Source: Hyphomicrobiales bacterium
Lineage (GTDB): Bacteria > Pseudomonadota > Alphaproteobacteria > Rhizobiales > Beijerinckiaceae
NCBI GenBank assembly: GCA_015655535.1
Contig: JAATEW010000058.1
Location: 1 to 6,502 of the forward strand
Direction: 5' to 3'
DNA: 6,502 bases
In this document: piece after piece, positions 1-5,122 of the stretch
How positions within the stretch are numbered: position 1 is the first letter of the stretch
Layout: each line of letters starts with the position of its first letter
Notes under the pieces: generated by a model
The model's input: only the letters and a program-made list of their open reading frames with translations
Databases searched by the model: none
What the model was told of the DNA's origin: nothing
Position numbers and translations under genes: made by a program

Positions 1-768
1 AAGATCGGTCGCGATCCATTCCGGATTGGCATCTTGATCGGCCAGAATCAGGACTGCGGACGGGCCCGCGATCATGTCGATGCCGACCGTGCCGAAGACC
101 CGGCGTTTGGCCGCTGCGACATAGGCATTGCCGGGGCCGACGATCTTTGCAACCGGCGCAATGGTCTTCGTGCCATAGGCCAAAGCCGCGATCGCATGGG
201 CGCCGCCGACGCGATAGATCTCGTCGACGCCTGCGAGATGCGCCGCCGCGAGAACCAGCGGATTGATCTTGCCGTCTGGCGCGGGCACGACCATCACGAG
301 GCGCGAGACGCCCGCGACCTTGGCCGGCGCCGCATTCATCAAAACCGAGGATGGATAGGAAGCCGTGCCGCCCGGAACATAAAGGCCGACGGCCTCGACC
401 GGCAACCAACGCCAGCCGAGTTCGACACCGAGCGGATCGGTGAAGCGCAAATCCTGCGGCTTTTGGCGCTCGTGGAACGCGATGATGCGCTCATGCGCCA
501 AGCGCAGAGCAGCGACGGCATCGGCCGGCGCCACGGCGACGGCGGCGTCCACTTCGGCCGGCGTGACGCGCAAGCCCAGCGCTTCGAGATCGACGCGATC
601 GAATTTCTTCGAAAATTCGATCAACGCCTCGTCGCCGCGCGCGACCACGGCGGCGATGATCGCCTGCACCGTGTGATCGACGTCCTCGGAGGCTTCCCTC
701 TTCATCGCGAGAAGAGAGTCGAAGGCGGATTTGAAATCGGGGCTGCGCATATCGAGCCGCAGCGGCAT
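1..768 (-). CDS. hisD: Histidinol dehydrogenase, N-terminal 256 residues (runs off left edge)
   Basis: HisD is the last enzyme of histidine biosynthesis: it oxidises L-histidinol to L-histidine in two NAD-dependent steps, with zinc, in the cytoplasm. Family blocks are clear: GLYVPGGTASYPSSVLMNA in the middle, then KIVGPGNAYVAAAKRRVFG and GIDMIAGPS near the cut edge. E. coli HisD has about 434 residues, so roughly 40% is missing, including the zinc-binding QxxH segment just beyond residue 256. The ATG at 766-768 follows AGGA (777-780, minus strand) at 8 nt, and the product starts MPLRLDM. Two positions that are normally near-invariant differ: His191 stands where E. coli has NAD-contacting Gln188 (GGAQAIAAL becomes GGAHAIAAL), and Ala238 replaces the Glu of GPSE. 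The equivalents of E. coli Tyr130, Asn211 and Ser237 are kept. Upstream, 47 bp away on the same strand, is gpx, so the two may be cotranscribed. Identity is very likely; activity cannot be judged without the missing half. Confidence 0.96.
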   Translation of the reverse strand, partial: MPLRLDMRSPDFKSAFDSLLAMKREASEDVDHTVQAIIAAVVARGDEALIEFSKKFDRVDLEALGLRVTPAEVDAAVAVAPADAVAALRLAHERIIAFHERQKPQDLRFTDPLGVELGWRWLPVEAVGLYVPGGTASYPSSVLMNAAPAKVAGVSRLVMVVPAPDGKINPLVLAAAHLAGVDEIYRVGGAHAIAALAYGTKTIAPVAKIVGPGNAYVAAAKRRVFGTVGIDMIAGPSAVLILADQDANPEWIATDL

Positions 769-815
769 GGCATCATTCCTTATTGTGAGCGGAAGCCTGT
801 CACATAGCACATCGG

Positions 816-1295
816 CTATAAAAGCTTCTCGATTTCTCCCTCAAGCTCGACAGGCGCGGTCGTCGGCGCAAAGCGCGCCGTCACCTGCCCCGAACGATCG
901 ATCAGGAATTTGGTGAAATTCCATTTGATCGCTTCCGTCCCGAGCACGCCTTTTTGCTCGCCCTTGAGAAAACCGTAAAGCGGATGCGCGGCGGCTCCAT
1001 TGACGTCGATCTTGGCGAACATCGGGAAGCTCACATCATAGGTCGCCTGGCAAAATTTTGCGATCTCGGCGGCATCACCCGGCTCCTGCGCGCCGAATTG
1101 ATTGCACGGAAAGCCGAGAACGGCGAAACCGCGCGGCGCATATTTGCGATAGAGCGCTTCGAGGCCGGTATATTGCGGCGTGAAGCCGCATTTGCTCGCG
1201 ACGTTCACGATTACCAGGACCTGACCGGAGAAATCCGCAAGCGATTTATCCTGCCCGTCCAGTGTCTTGGCCGAAAAATCGTAGATCGTGCCCAT
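816..1295 (-). CDS. Thiol-type glutathione peroxidase (BtuE/Gpx family)
   Basis: Complete 159-aa protein of the glutathione peroxidase family, which reduces H2O2 and organic hydroperoxides in the cytoplasm. Bacterial cysteine forms like this one often take electrons from thioredoxin rather than glutathione. Peroxidatic Cys36 lies in NVASKCGFTPQY. The catalytic tetrad is completed by Gln70 (FGAQEP), Trp125 and Asn126 (WNFTKF). Cys64 is in FPCNQFG, and Cys82 (FCQATYDVSFPMF) matches the resolving cysteine of plant thioredoxin-dependent Gpx, so a Cys36-Cys82 disulfide cycle is expected. Length is normal for the family and there is no signal peptide. The ATG at 1293-1295 has a strong GAGGAG Shine-Dalgarno (1301-1306, minus strand) 5 nt upstream. 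It is followed at 47 bp by hisD on the same strand and preceded by a 185-bp gap holding a candidate promoter. It is the last host-type gene before the phage block. No selenocysteine is involved. Confidence 0.96.
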   Translation of the reverse strand: MGTIYDFSAKTLDGQDKSLADFSGQVLVIVNVASKCGFTPQYTGLEALYRKYAPRGFAVLGFPCNQFGAQEPGDAAEIAKFCQATYDVSFPMFAKIDVNGAAAHPLYGFLKGEQKGVLGTEAIKWNFTKFLIDRSGQVTARFAPTTAPVELEGEIEKLL

Positions 1296-1390
1296 ATCCG
1301 CTCCTCAGTCGCTCTCAGTAAAGCCGAACCCGTTTACTGCGCAAGCATGACATCGGAAGAACTATGCCGTGCGGCCGTTGGACGCCGCCA

Positions 1391-1418
1391 AATATATGAT
1401 TTCAAATAAAATCTTCAA
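1391..1418 (-). promoter_or_regulatory. Candidate sigma-70-like promoter for gpx(-hisD)
   Basis: Read on the minus strand, TTGAAG (1413-1418) and TATATT (1391-1396) are separated by 16 nt; they match the -35 and -10 consensus at 4/6 and 5/6. This is an AT-rich island in GC-rich DNA, about 90 nt upstream of the gpx start. A short dyad, GATTT...AAATC (1398-1413), fills the spacer and could be an operator. The only support is consensus matching and position. Confidence 0.4.
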
Positions 1419-1428
1419 CCGAAAGCCC

Positions 1429-1451
1429 GTTGCTCCGGCTTTGGGAGCAGC
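1429..1451 (-). terminator. Stem-loop at the end of the phage late operon (possible weak terminator)
   Basis: Positions 1429-1436 (GTTGCTCC) pair with 1444-1451 (GGAGCAGC): eight pairs including one G-T, with a 7-nt loop. It lies about 30 bp past the stop of the last phage gene in the direction of leftward transcription, where an operon terminator is expected. No T-run follows at once; the minus strand continues GGGCTTTCGG before a T-rich stretch. An alternative, mutually exclusive stem joins AAAGCC (1422-1427) with GGCTTT (1437-1442). A terminator role is possible but weak. Confidence 0.3.
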
Positions 1452-1480
1452 CTTTGGCGCTTCGGCCGCTGTCCCCGCAG

Positions 1481-1738
1481 CTAGCCCGGAGTCTGTTCCG
1501 ACCGCACCTTGTTCAGTTCCGCGGTGAGAAAATCGACCTTGCTTTCAAGCTGGGCGATTTCGCCCCGCAATTCCCTGATGGTTTTCTCATAATGTTCGAG
1601 AAGAACCCTGATGCGGTCGTCGACCACCGCCGTCAGGGTCGGCTGACGGCTGATCATCGCGGCGGCGATTGTCGCCGCCGCGCCGATCAAGGCGCCGACA
1701 ACGCCGGCGCTGAGCGTTATCCAAACCGAGTTCGACAC
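1481..1738 (-). CDS. Small membrane-anchored coiled-coil phage protein (spanin-like architecture)
   Basis: 85-aa protein with one hydrophobic helix at about residues 6-29 and then a long amphipathic helix. Two perfect heptad registers run through residues 47-78: L47, I54, I61, V68, L75 in one and Y50, L57, L64, L71, V78 in the other, which is a five-heptad coiled coil, so it probably forms oligomers. One N-terminal membrane helix plus a coiled coil is the layout of phage inner-membrane spanins (Rz), and the gene closes a lysis operon that also encodes a lipoprotein. Against this, the protein is short, and Arg31 just after the helix with no charge before it would favour a cytoplasmic C-terminus. 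The start is GTG (1736-1738) with AAGGA 7 nt upstream; that site overlaps the end of the previous gene, only 3 nt away, so translation is probably coupled. I do not recognise a named family. Confidence 0.75.
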   Translation of the reverse strand: MSNSVWITLSAGVVGALIGAAATIAAAMISRQPTLTAVVDDRIRVLLEHYEKTIRELRGEIAQLESKVDFLTAELNKVRSEQTPG

Positions 1739-1741
1739 GGC

Positions 1742-1939
1742 TCATTCCTTTCGCCCGCAGATGATTTTGACGAGACGCCCTTCCGCGCGGTCGCCTGGCA
1801 TTCCGGCGATGATGGATTCCGACGCCATGGCGCAGGCGATCGCTTCGACTTTCACGCGGATCACGTCATCCGCGGAATGTTCGGTGCAGCCGTCGGCGGA
1901 GACGTTCAAAGCACAAATGAGAATCATGGCCTCGATCAA
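1742..1939 (-). CDS. Small cysteine-containing phage protein, possibly exported (copy 2)
   Basis: 65-aa protein of unknown function. The first 15 residues (MIEAMILICALNVSA) are hydrophobic and end like a short signal peptide, but lack the usual positive charge. Cysteines are at 9, 18, 36 and 61. The second half resembles the upstream 55-aa protein: a VKVEAIAC / IRVEKAAC block, then 24-25 residues later a KIICGR / IRIACKR block, so the two look like paralogues with a possible disulfide. The chosen start is TTG (1937-1939), because AAGGA lies 6 nt before it; the in-frame ATG at codon 5 (1925-1927) would be about 18 nt from that site. A 49-nt gap separates it from the upstream paralogue, and 3 nt separate it from the downstream coiled-coil gene. 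Its compact operon position argues that it is real rather than a chance ORF. Confidence 0.7.
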   Translation of the reverse strand: MIEAMILICALNVSADGCTEHSADDVIRVKVEAIACAMASESIIAGMPGDRAEGRLVKIICGRKE

Positions 1940-1988
1940 GGCTTGTCCTTTCCAACAAAGTTCGAGAATGAAGTGGCGGCGCTTGAAA

Positions 1989-2156
1989 TCAGCGCTTGCA
2001 CGCGATGCGGATCGTCACGCGATGCCAGGCACCGCCGATCGGATATTCGCCGCGGATCGCTGGCAGGCGGCAGGCGGCCTTTTCGACGCGGATCTCTTTT
2101 TCGATAAAGGGCGCGGGTGCGCCAAGCGCCGAGACGATGATCCAGGCCGCGATCAT
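1989..2156 (-). CDS. Small two-cysteine phage protein, possibly exported (copy 1)
   Basis: 55-aa protein of unknown function, opening MIAAWIIVSALGAPAP: a short hydrophobic stretch with an A-x-A-like end that could be a minimal signal peptide. Two cysteines (29 and 53) sit in blocks IRVEKAAC and VTIRIACKR that match the next gene downstream, suggesting tandem duplication. Its ATG (2154-2156) overlaps the stop of the lipoprotein gene as ATGA (2153-2156), the usual sign of translational coupling. It shares a frame with a long artefactual reading frame that continues upstream, so automatic callers may hide it inside a larger false gene. The true start is favoured by the overlap and because the upstream extension is Arg/Gly/His-rich shadow sequence of the lipoprotein gene. 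Confidence 0.7.
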   Translation of the reverse strand: MIAAWIIVSALGAPAPFIEKEIRVEKAACRLPAIRGEYPIGGAWHRVTIRIACKR

Positions 2157-2464
2157 TGCACCACCCCTGTGCCGGTCACCGTGCCGCCGAGCGAGGCGCA
2201 GACGATGGACGACGACACATAGAGCTTGCCGTCCGTGCCCTGCACCGATTGGCCGGCTGAAATCGCCGCTTCGACCTGCTGCGCGACAAGGGCCGCGTCG
2301 GCGACCGAGCAGATGAAAGCCGATGCGCCGGCCTTCAAGGTGGCAACGGCCTGCACGGTCTTTGGATTGGTGAGAAAATCCCCGACTTTCTCGACCTCCG
2401 CGCAGCCGCCGAGGCCGAGCGCCGCGCACGCAATCATGACCGAAGCGAGTGTGGGTCTTTTCAT
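2153..2464 (-). CDS. Phage-encoded lipoprotein of the lysis region
   Basis: 103-aa protein with a classic lipoprotein signal peptide: MKRPTL, a hydrophobic core, then the lipobox LGGC with lipidated Cys21. Ala at +2 favours outer-membrane sorting. The mature part is about 82 residues, has Cys52 and Cys89 (possible disulfide) and ends rich in Gly, Thr and Val. The ATG (2462-2464) has AGGAG 6 nt upstream, and the stop overlaps the next start as ATGA. In phage lysis operons a small outer-membrane lipoprotein is often the o-spanin partner of a membrane-anchored coiled-coil protein, and such a protein is encoded three genes downstream. It is not proline-rich and not nested with its partner as in lambda Rz/Rz1, so this role is an inference. 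That it is a lipoprotein is well supported. Confidence 0.85.
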   Translation of the reverse strand: MKRPTLASVMIACAALGLGGCAEVEKVGDFLTNPKTVQAVATLKAGASAFICSVADAALVAQQVEAAISAGQSVQGTDGKLYVSSSIVCASLGGTVTGTGVVQ

Positions 2465-2473
2465 GATGAACTC

Positions 2474-2888
2474 CTAATATTTGAATGATCCATCGGGATT
2501 GAGCTGATGGCGCGGGTCGTCCGCCCATGACGTGCTCACAAAGCCGCCCGCCACCCGCGACCGGGATCAGCGGTTGCGCGCCGATCTTGTTCAGTTCGCC
2601 GAAAACATAAGGAAGAAGCGTGGAGACGATGCCGGTGATCGGTTCGCCAAATCCGAGATCGGCGGCGATCGTGACCGCTTCCTCGATTGCGATCTCGGCT
2701 TCGCTCGCATAGCTCTTGGCCTTGATCGCCGTGGATAGGCTTGAGAAAAACGTCGCGAGCGATCCGCTCGCCGCCTCGAACTGGCCTACGCTCACCGCCG
2801 TTCCGGCGACCGTAAGTTTCGTTGTCGAGGGAACGAGTCTGCCGACGATCCTGATGATCCATGTGACGATGTCGGAGAGAGCATTCAT
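2474..2888 (-). pseudogene. Phage late protein of unknown function, broken by a one-base frameshift
   Basis: Starts at ATG 2886-2888, overlapping the preceding gene's stop as ATGA, and encodes 114 residues to GGG at 2547-2549. It begins MNALSDIVTWIIRIVGRLVP, has a mildly hydrophobic middle and ends SLPYVFGELNKI-like at LLPYVFGELNKIGAQPLIPV. From there the frame runs on without a stop as Arg-rich nonsense. Skipping one base (near 2546) restores GFVSTSWADDPRHQL followed by NPDGSFKY and a TAG at 2474-2476, just before the lipoprotein Shine-Dalgarno. That tail cannot be a separate gene: its frame has a TGA shortly upstream and no good start. The intact product would have about 137 residues. The cause may be a true indel in the GGTGGCGGGCGGC run, a sequencing error, or, less likely, programmed +1 frameshifting. 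No known domain is recognised; its place after the holin-like gene suggests a virion or lysis accessory. Confidence 0.75.
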
Positions 2889-3076
2889 TTTCCGACGCCT
2901 TTCAGAAAGCCTGCGACGAGGCCGGTGGCCGCGCCGAGCAGAGCCGTCAAGGCATTCGCGGTCGCGGGATCGGCGAAGAAAGCGCCAAGCGCGGGCTTGC
3001 CGAGTGCGATCGAACCGCTGGCTGCGAGCGCCAACAGCCCGGCGCGGACGCCAGGCGATTTGAACATGTCGAGCAT
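2885..3076 (-). CDS. Small holin-like membrane protein
   Basis: 63-aa protein with two hydrophobic stretches, about residues 12-34 (interrupted by Lys27) and 42-59, and basic residues at both ends (Lys6, Arg11; Lys59, Lys63). This suits a two-helix protein with both ends in the cytoplasm, the topology of class II holins. It lies directly downstream of the endolysin, where holin genes are commonly found, and could permeabilise the inner membrane so that the lysin reaches the wall. The ATG (3074-3076) follows an AAAGGTG site at 4-5 nt; an in-frame ATG at codon 4 is an alternative. Its stop overlaps the next start as ATGA. The holin call rests on size, topology and position, not on a recognised family; a structural membrane protein is possible. 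Confidence 0.6.
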   Translation of the reverse strand: MLDMFKSPGVRAGLLALAASGSIALGKPALGAFFADPATANALTALLGAATGLVAGFLKGVGK

Positions 3077-3094
3077 GATGCACCTTTGGAATTG

Positions 3095-3111
3095 GCCCGG
3101 AGCCGCCGGGC
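3095..3111 (-). other. GC-rich stem-loop between endolysin and holin-like gene
   Basis: GCCCGG (3095-3100) and CCGGGC (3106-3111) form a perfect 6-bp stem with a 5-nt loop in the 46-bp gap between the endolysin stop and the holin-like gene's ribosome-binding site. No T-run follows, so it is not a standard terminator. It could slow RNA decay or tune the ratio of the two lysis proteins. A chance origin in GC-rich DNA is also possible. Confidence 0.35.
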
Positions 3112-3122
3112 GCGGATCGTGT

Positions 3123-3752
3123 TCAGGCGCGCGCGGCGCCGCCGTTCAAGCGGCGCAGGATGCGCTTGGCGATCAGCGTCAGGTTCTGGCGCTGCTTCAG
3201 GCCATTGACGCCGCCATTGATCGCGCGCGTGATCTCGGTCGAGGCGAATTGAAAACTCAAGCGATCGTCACGGTCTCGATCGGCCCAAAGATTGAGATCG
3301 CCCTTGCCGGAACCCTGGTGCCAGAACCAGCAATCGACCGCGAAAGAAATATCGGCGCGCACGGCGACAAGCTCAGGACGCGCGACGAGATCGATCGAGG
3401 GATCATCGAGCACGGCGCGCACGAAGGGCGTGGCACGGGCGTAATTGGCCCGGCCGGTCAGCTCAATCTCGCCTTCGCCTTTGTAGCGCGTGCCATCGCC
3501 GGGCCGCGTGTTGCCAAGGTCTCTACGGCCTTCGTATTCGCGGCCGCTGGCATATTCGGTGCGCGTGCGAAAACCGTCGCTTTCATGCGCGCATTGACCG
3601 ATGAAATGCGCGGCGCGATTGATGGCAACGAAACCATAGCGCGGCCCGAGCTTTTCGAGATTGGCGCAGAACGGCTCGATGATCTCCGGCCTGGCAAAAG
3701 GCGCGAGTATCCGCAGGTCCACAGGTTTTGGATAGATCATTGAAGTGTCCAT
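3123..3752 (-). CDS. Phage endolysin, glycoside hydrolase family 19 (chitinase-like lysozyme)
   Basis: 209-aa muralytic enzyme expected to cut the glycan strands of peptidoglycan at the end of infection. GH19 marks include HFIGQCAHESDGF with catalytic Glu57; the likely second acid Glu66 in RTEYASG; YEGRRDLGNTRPGDG; LTGRANY; and the C-terminal ITRAINGGVNGLKQR block, which lines the substrate cleft in this family. No signal peptide is seen, so release through a holin is expected; the holin-like gene follows after 46 bp. Odd point: the usual GRGxIQLTG core reads GEGEIELTG, with Glu93, Glu95 and Glu97 in place of Arg, a neutral residue and Gln, which could change activity. The start ATG at 3750-3752 has only a weak ribosome site; Met5 (3738-3740) is an alternative. 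It is divergent from the methyltransferase gene across 71 bp. Confidence 0.92.
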   Translation of the reverse strand: MDTSMIYPKPVDLRILAPFARPEIIEPFCANLEKLGPRYGFVAINRAAHFIGQCAHESDGFRTRTEYASGREYEGRRDLGNTRPGDGTRYKGEGEIELTGRANYARATPFVRAVLDDPSIDLVARPELVAVRADISFAVDCWFWHQGSGKGDLNLWADRDRDDRLSFQFASTEITRAINGGVNGLKQRQNLTLIAKRILRRLNGGAARA

Positions 3753-3771
3753 GGAAAAGCCGCCCGAAACT

Positions 3772-3800
3772 TTGCAGGCGTGCTGTCTCGGCGTTATAAG
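3772..3800 (+). promoter_or_regulatory. Candidate promoter of the methyltransferase gene
   Basis: TTGCAG (3772-3777) and TATAAG (3795-3800) are spaced by exactly 17 nt. The -10 matches 5/6 of consensus, the -35 only 3/6. Transcription would begin near 3807, giving a leader of about 17 nt before the ATG at 3824, with the AGAGGG ribosome site (3813-3818) inside it. The TTATAA core (3794-3799) is palindromic and could also act as a -10 for the divergent endolysin, although no good -35 is seen on that strand. Confidence 0.45.
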
Positions 3801-3823
3801 AACGCTCTTTTCAGAGGGAAAAA

Positions 3824-5071
3824 ATGTTTGCCTTCAAACGAGGAACGGAAGCCATCGATTTCCTGGCCACGAAGTTCGACTTCCACACTGTCCTCGACAT
3901 CGGCGCGGGCGCGGGCGACCATGCGCGCTATTTTCGGGACCTCGGATATGGTGTGACGACGATCAACCGCGATATCGTCCCAGGCTTCGACAACGACTTC
4001 ATAGGCGACTACAACACGACCGAATTTCCCGAGCCGTTCGACGCGATATGGGCCTGTCACGTTCTAGAGCATCAACAGAATCCGGGACATTTTCTCAAAA
4101 AAGTCTATCGTGACCTGAAGCCCGGCGGCATCGCCGCCATCACGGTGCCGCCTTGGAAGCCGCAAATCGTCGGCGGCCATCTGACGCTATGGAACGCGGG
4201 GCTGCTGCTTTACAACATGATCCTGGCGGGCTTCGACTGCCGCCGTGCCTCGATTAAGACCTATGCCTATAATGTTTCCGTCATCGTCCGAAAGAGCGCG
4301 GCCCTTATACCCGCCGATCTCAGGATGGACGGCGGCGATATCGAAAAACTCGCGCATCTGTTTCCATTCTCTGCGAGCCAAGGATTCAACGGAGACATAG
4401 ACGAATTGAATTGGGACGGCCGTCTTCCGGACAAACGCCCCGTTGCCGGCGCCTCCTTCGATCACGCGACCCTCGACATAAAGTTTCTTAAGAACCTGCC
4501 GTCTCTATTCGAGACTGACATGGACCTATTATTATGGGCCGCCGAATGCCGGTCGGTTCAGGGTCATGTGCTTGAATTCGGCGTCTTCCACGGGCGGAGC
4601 ATAACGGCCATCGCCAATCTCGAGTCACGGCAAAAGGTAGTCGGCTTTGATAGTTTCGAAGGTCTGCCGGAGAAGTGGGTGAGATCCGGCACGAGCACCT
4701 ACGAACGGGGCCATTTCGCGATTCAAGAACTTCCCGCTGTCCCGCCGAACGTCCAGCTCGTGCGCGGTTTCTTTGATCAATCTCTCTCTCCGTGGAAAGA
4801 CAGCACGGACGGCCCCATTTCGATGATCCATTTCGACGCCGATCTCTATAGTTCCACCATCGGGCCGCTTTGCATTCTCAATGATCGGATCGTCGCCGGG
4901 ACAGTGCTCGTCTTCGATGAACTTTGCGATTGGCAGGAGTCAGGCATCTATCCGAATTGGCCCGAAAATGAATGGCGCGCGCTGCTGACGTGGATGGAGC
5001 AGTTTGCCAGAGAGGTACGGCCATTGGCCAGAGGGTCGAGATTCAATGCCGCATTCGTCGTAACGCGATGA
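3824..5071 (+). CDS. Two-domain SAM-dependent methyltransferase (class I domain fused to TylF-like O-methyltransferase)
   Basis: 415-aa cytoplasmic protein with two methyltransferase domains in series. Domain 1 (about 1-155) is a generic class I enzyme: SAM-binding motif I VLDIGAGAGDHARYF (23-37), an acidic residue at the end of strand 2 (NRD, 48-50), HVLEHQQNPGHFL (79-91) and DLKPGGIAAITVPP (97-110). Domain 2 (about 225-415) resembles macrocin/NovP-type sugar O-methyltransferases: VLEFGVFHGRSITAIA (249-264), VVGFDSFEGLPEKW (272-285), FDADLYSST (337-345) with Asp338 and Asp340, and VFDE (363-366), which supply the acidic cluster that binds metal and acts as base in that family. A linker of about 70 residues joins them. 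AGAGGG lies 5 nt before the ATG. It is the only plus-strand gene, placed between fibre and lysin genes, with its own candidate promoter. It probably methylates a sugar or glycan; the substrate is unknown. Confidence 0.9.
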   Translation: MFAFKRGTEAIDFLATKFDFHTVLDIGAGAGDHARYFRDLGYGVTTINRDIVPGFDNDFIGDYNTTEFPEPFDAIWACHVLEHQQNPGHFLKKVYRDLKPGGIAAITVPPWKPQIVGGHLTLWNAGLLLYNMILAGFDCRRASIKTYAYNVSVIVRKSAALIPADLRMDGGDIEKLAHLFPFSASQGFNGDIDELNWDGRLPDKRPVAGASFDHATLDIKFLKNLPSLFETDMDLLLWAAECRSVQGHVLEFGVFHGRSITAIANLESRQKVVGFDSFEGLPEKWVRSGTSTYERGHFAIQELPAVPPNVQLVRGFFDQSLSPWKDSTDGPISMIHFDADLYSSTIGPLCILNDRIVAGTVLVFDELCDWQESGIYPNWPENEWRALLTWMEQFAREVRPLARGSRFNAAFVVTR

Positions 5072-5122
5072 GCAGCATAGAACACGAATTTAGTCTGAAG
5101 CGGAAACAGGACGATCGAAAGA

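Noticed and set aside
34..807. Long plus-strand open frame opposite hisD
   Set aside because: It is Arg/Asp/His-rich antisense shadow of a clear hisD on the minus strand, as is common in GC-rich DNA, and it has no family motif.
954..1409. Plus-strand frame across gpx and its upstream region
   Set aside because: It lies antisense to a fully recognisable glutathione peroxidase and has no motif or convincing ribosome site.
1296..1480. tRNA gene or CRISPR-like repeats at the host-phage junction
   Set aside because: No cloverleaf, T-loop sequence or regularly spaced repeats could be found here or elsewhere in the window.
2536..2862. Minus-strand 108-aa frame overlapping the frameshifted gene
   Set aside because: Its composition is almost entirely Arg/Gly/His/Asp shadow. 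The competing frame has the ATGA overlap and normal protein character.
2925..3743. Long plus-strand frame opposite the endolysin and holin-like gene
   Set aside because: The minus strand encodes a clear GH19 lysin here, and the plus frame shows no family features.
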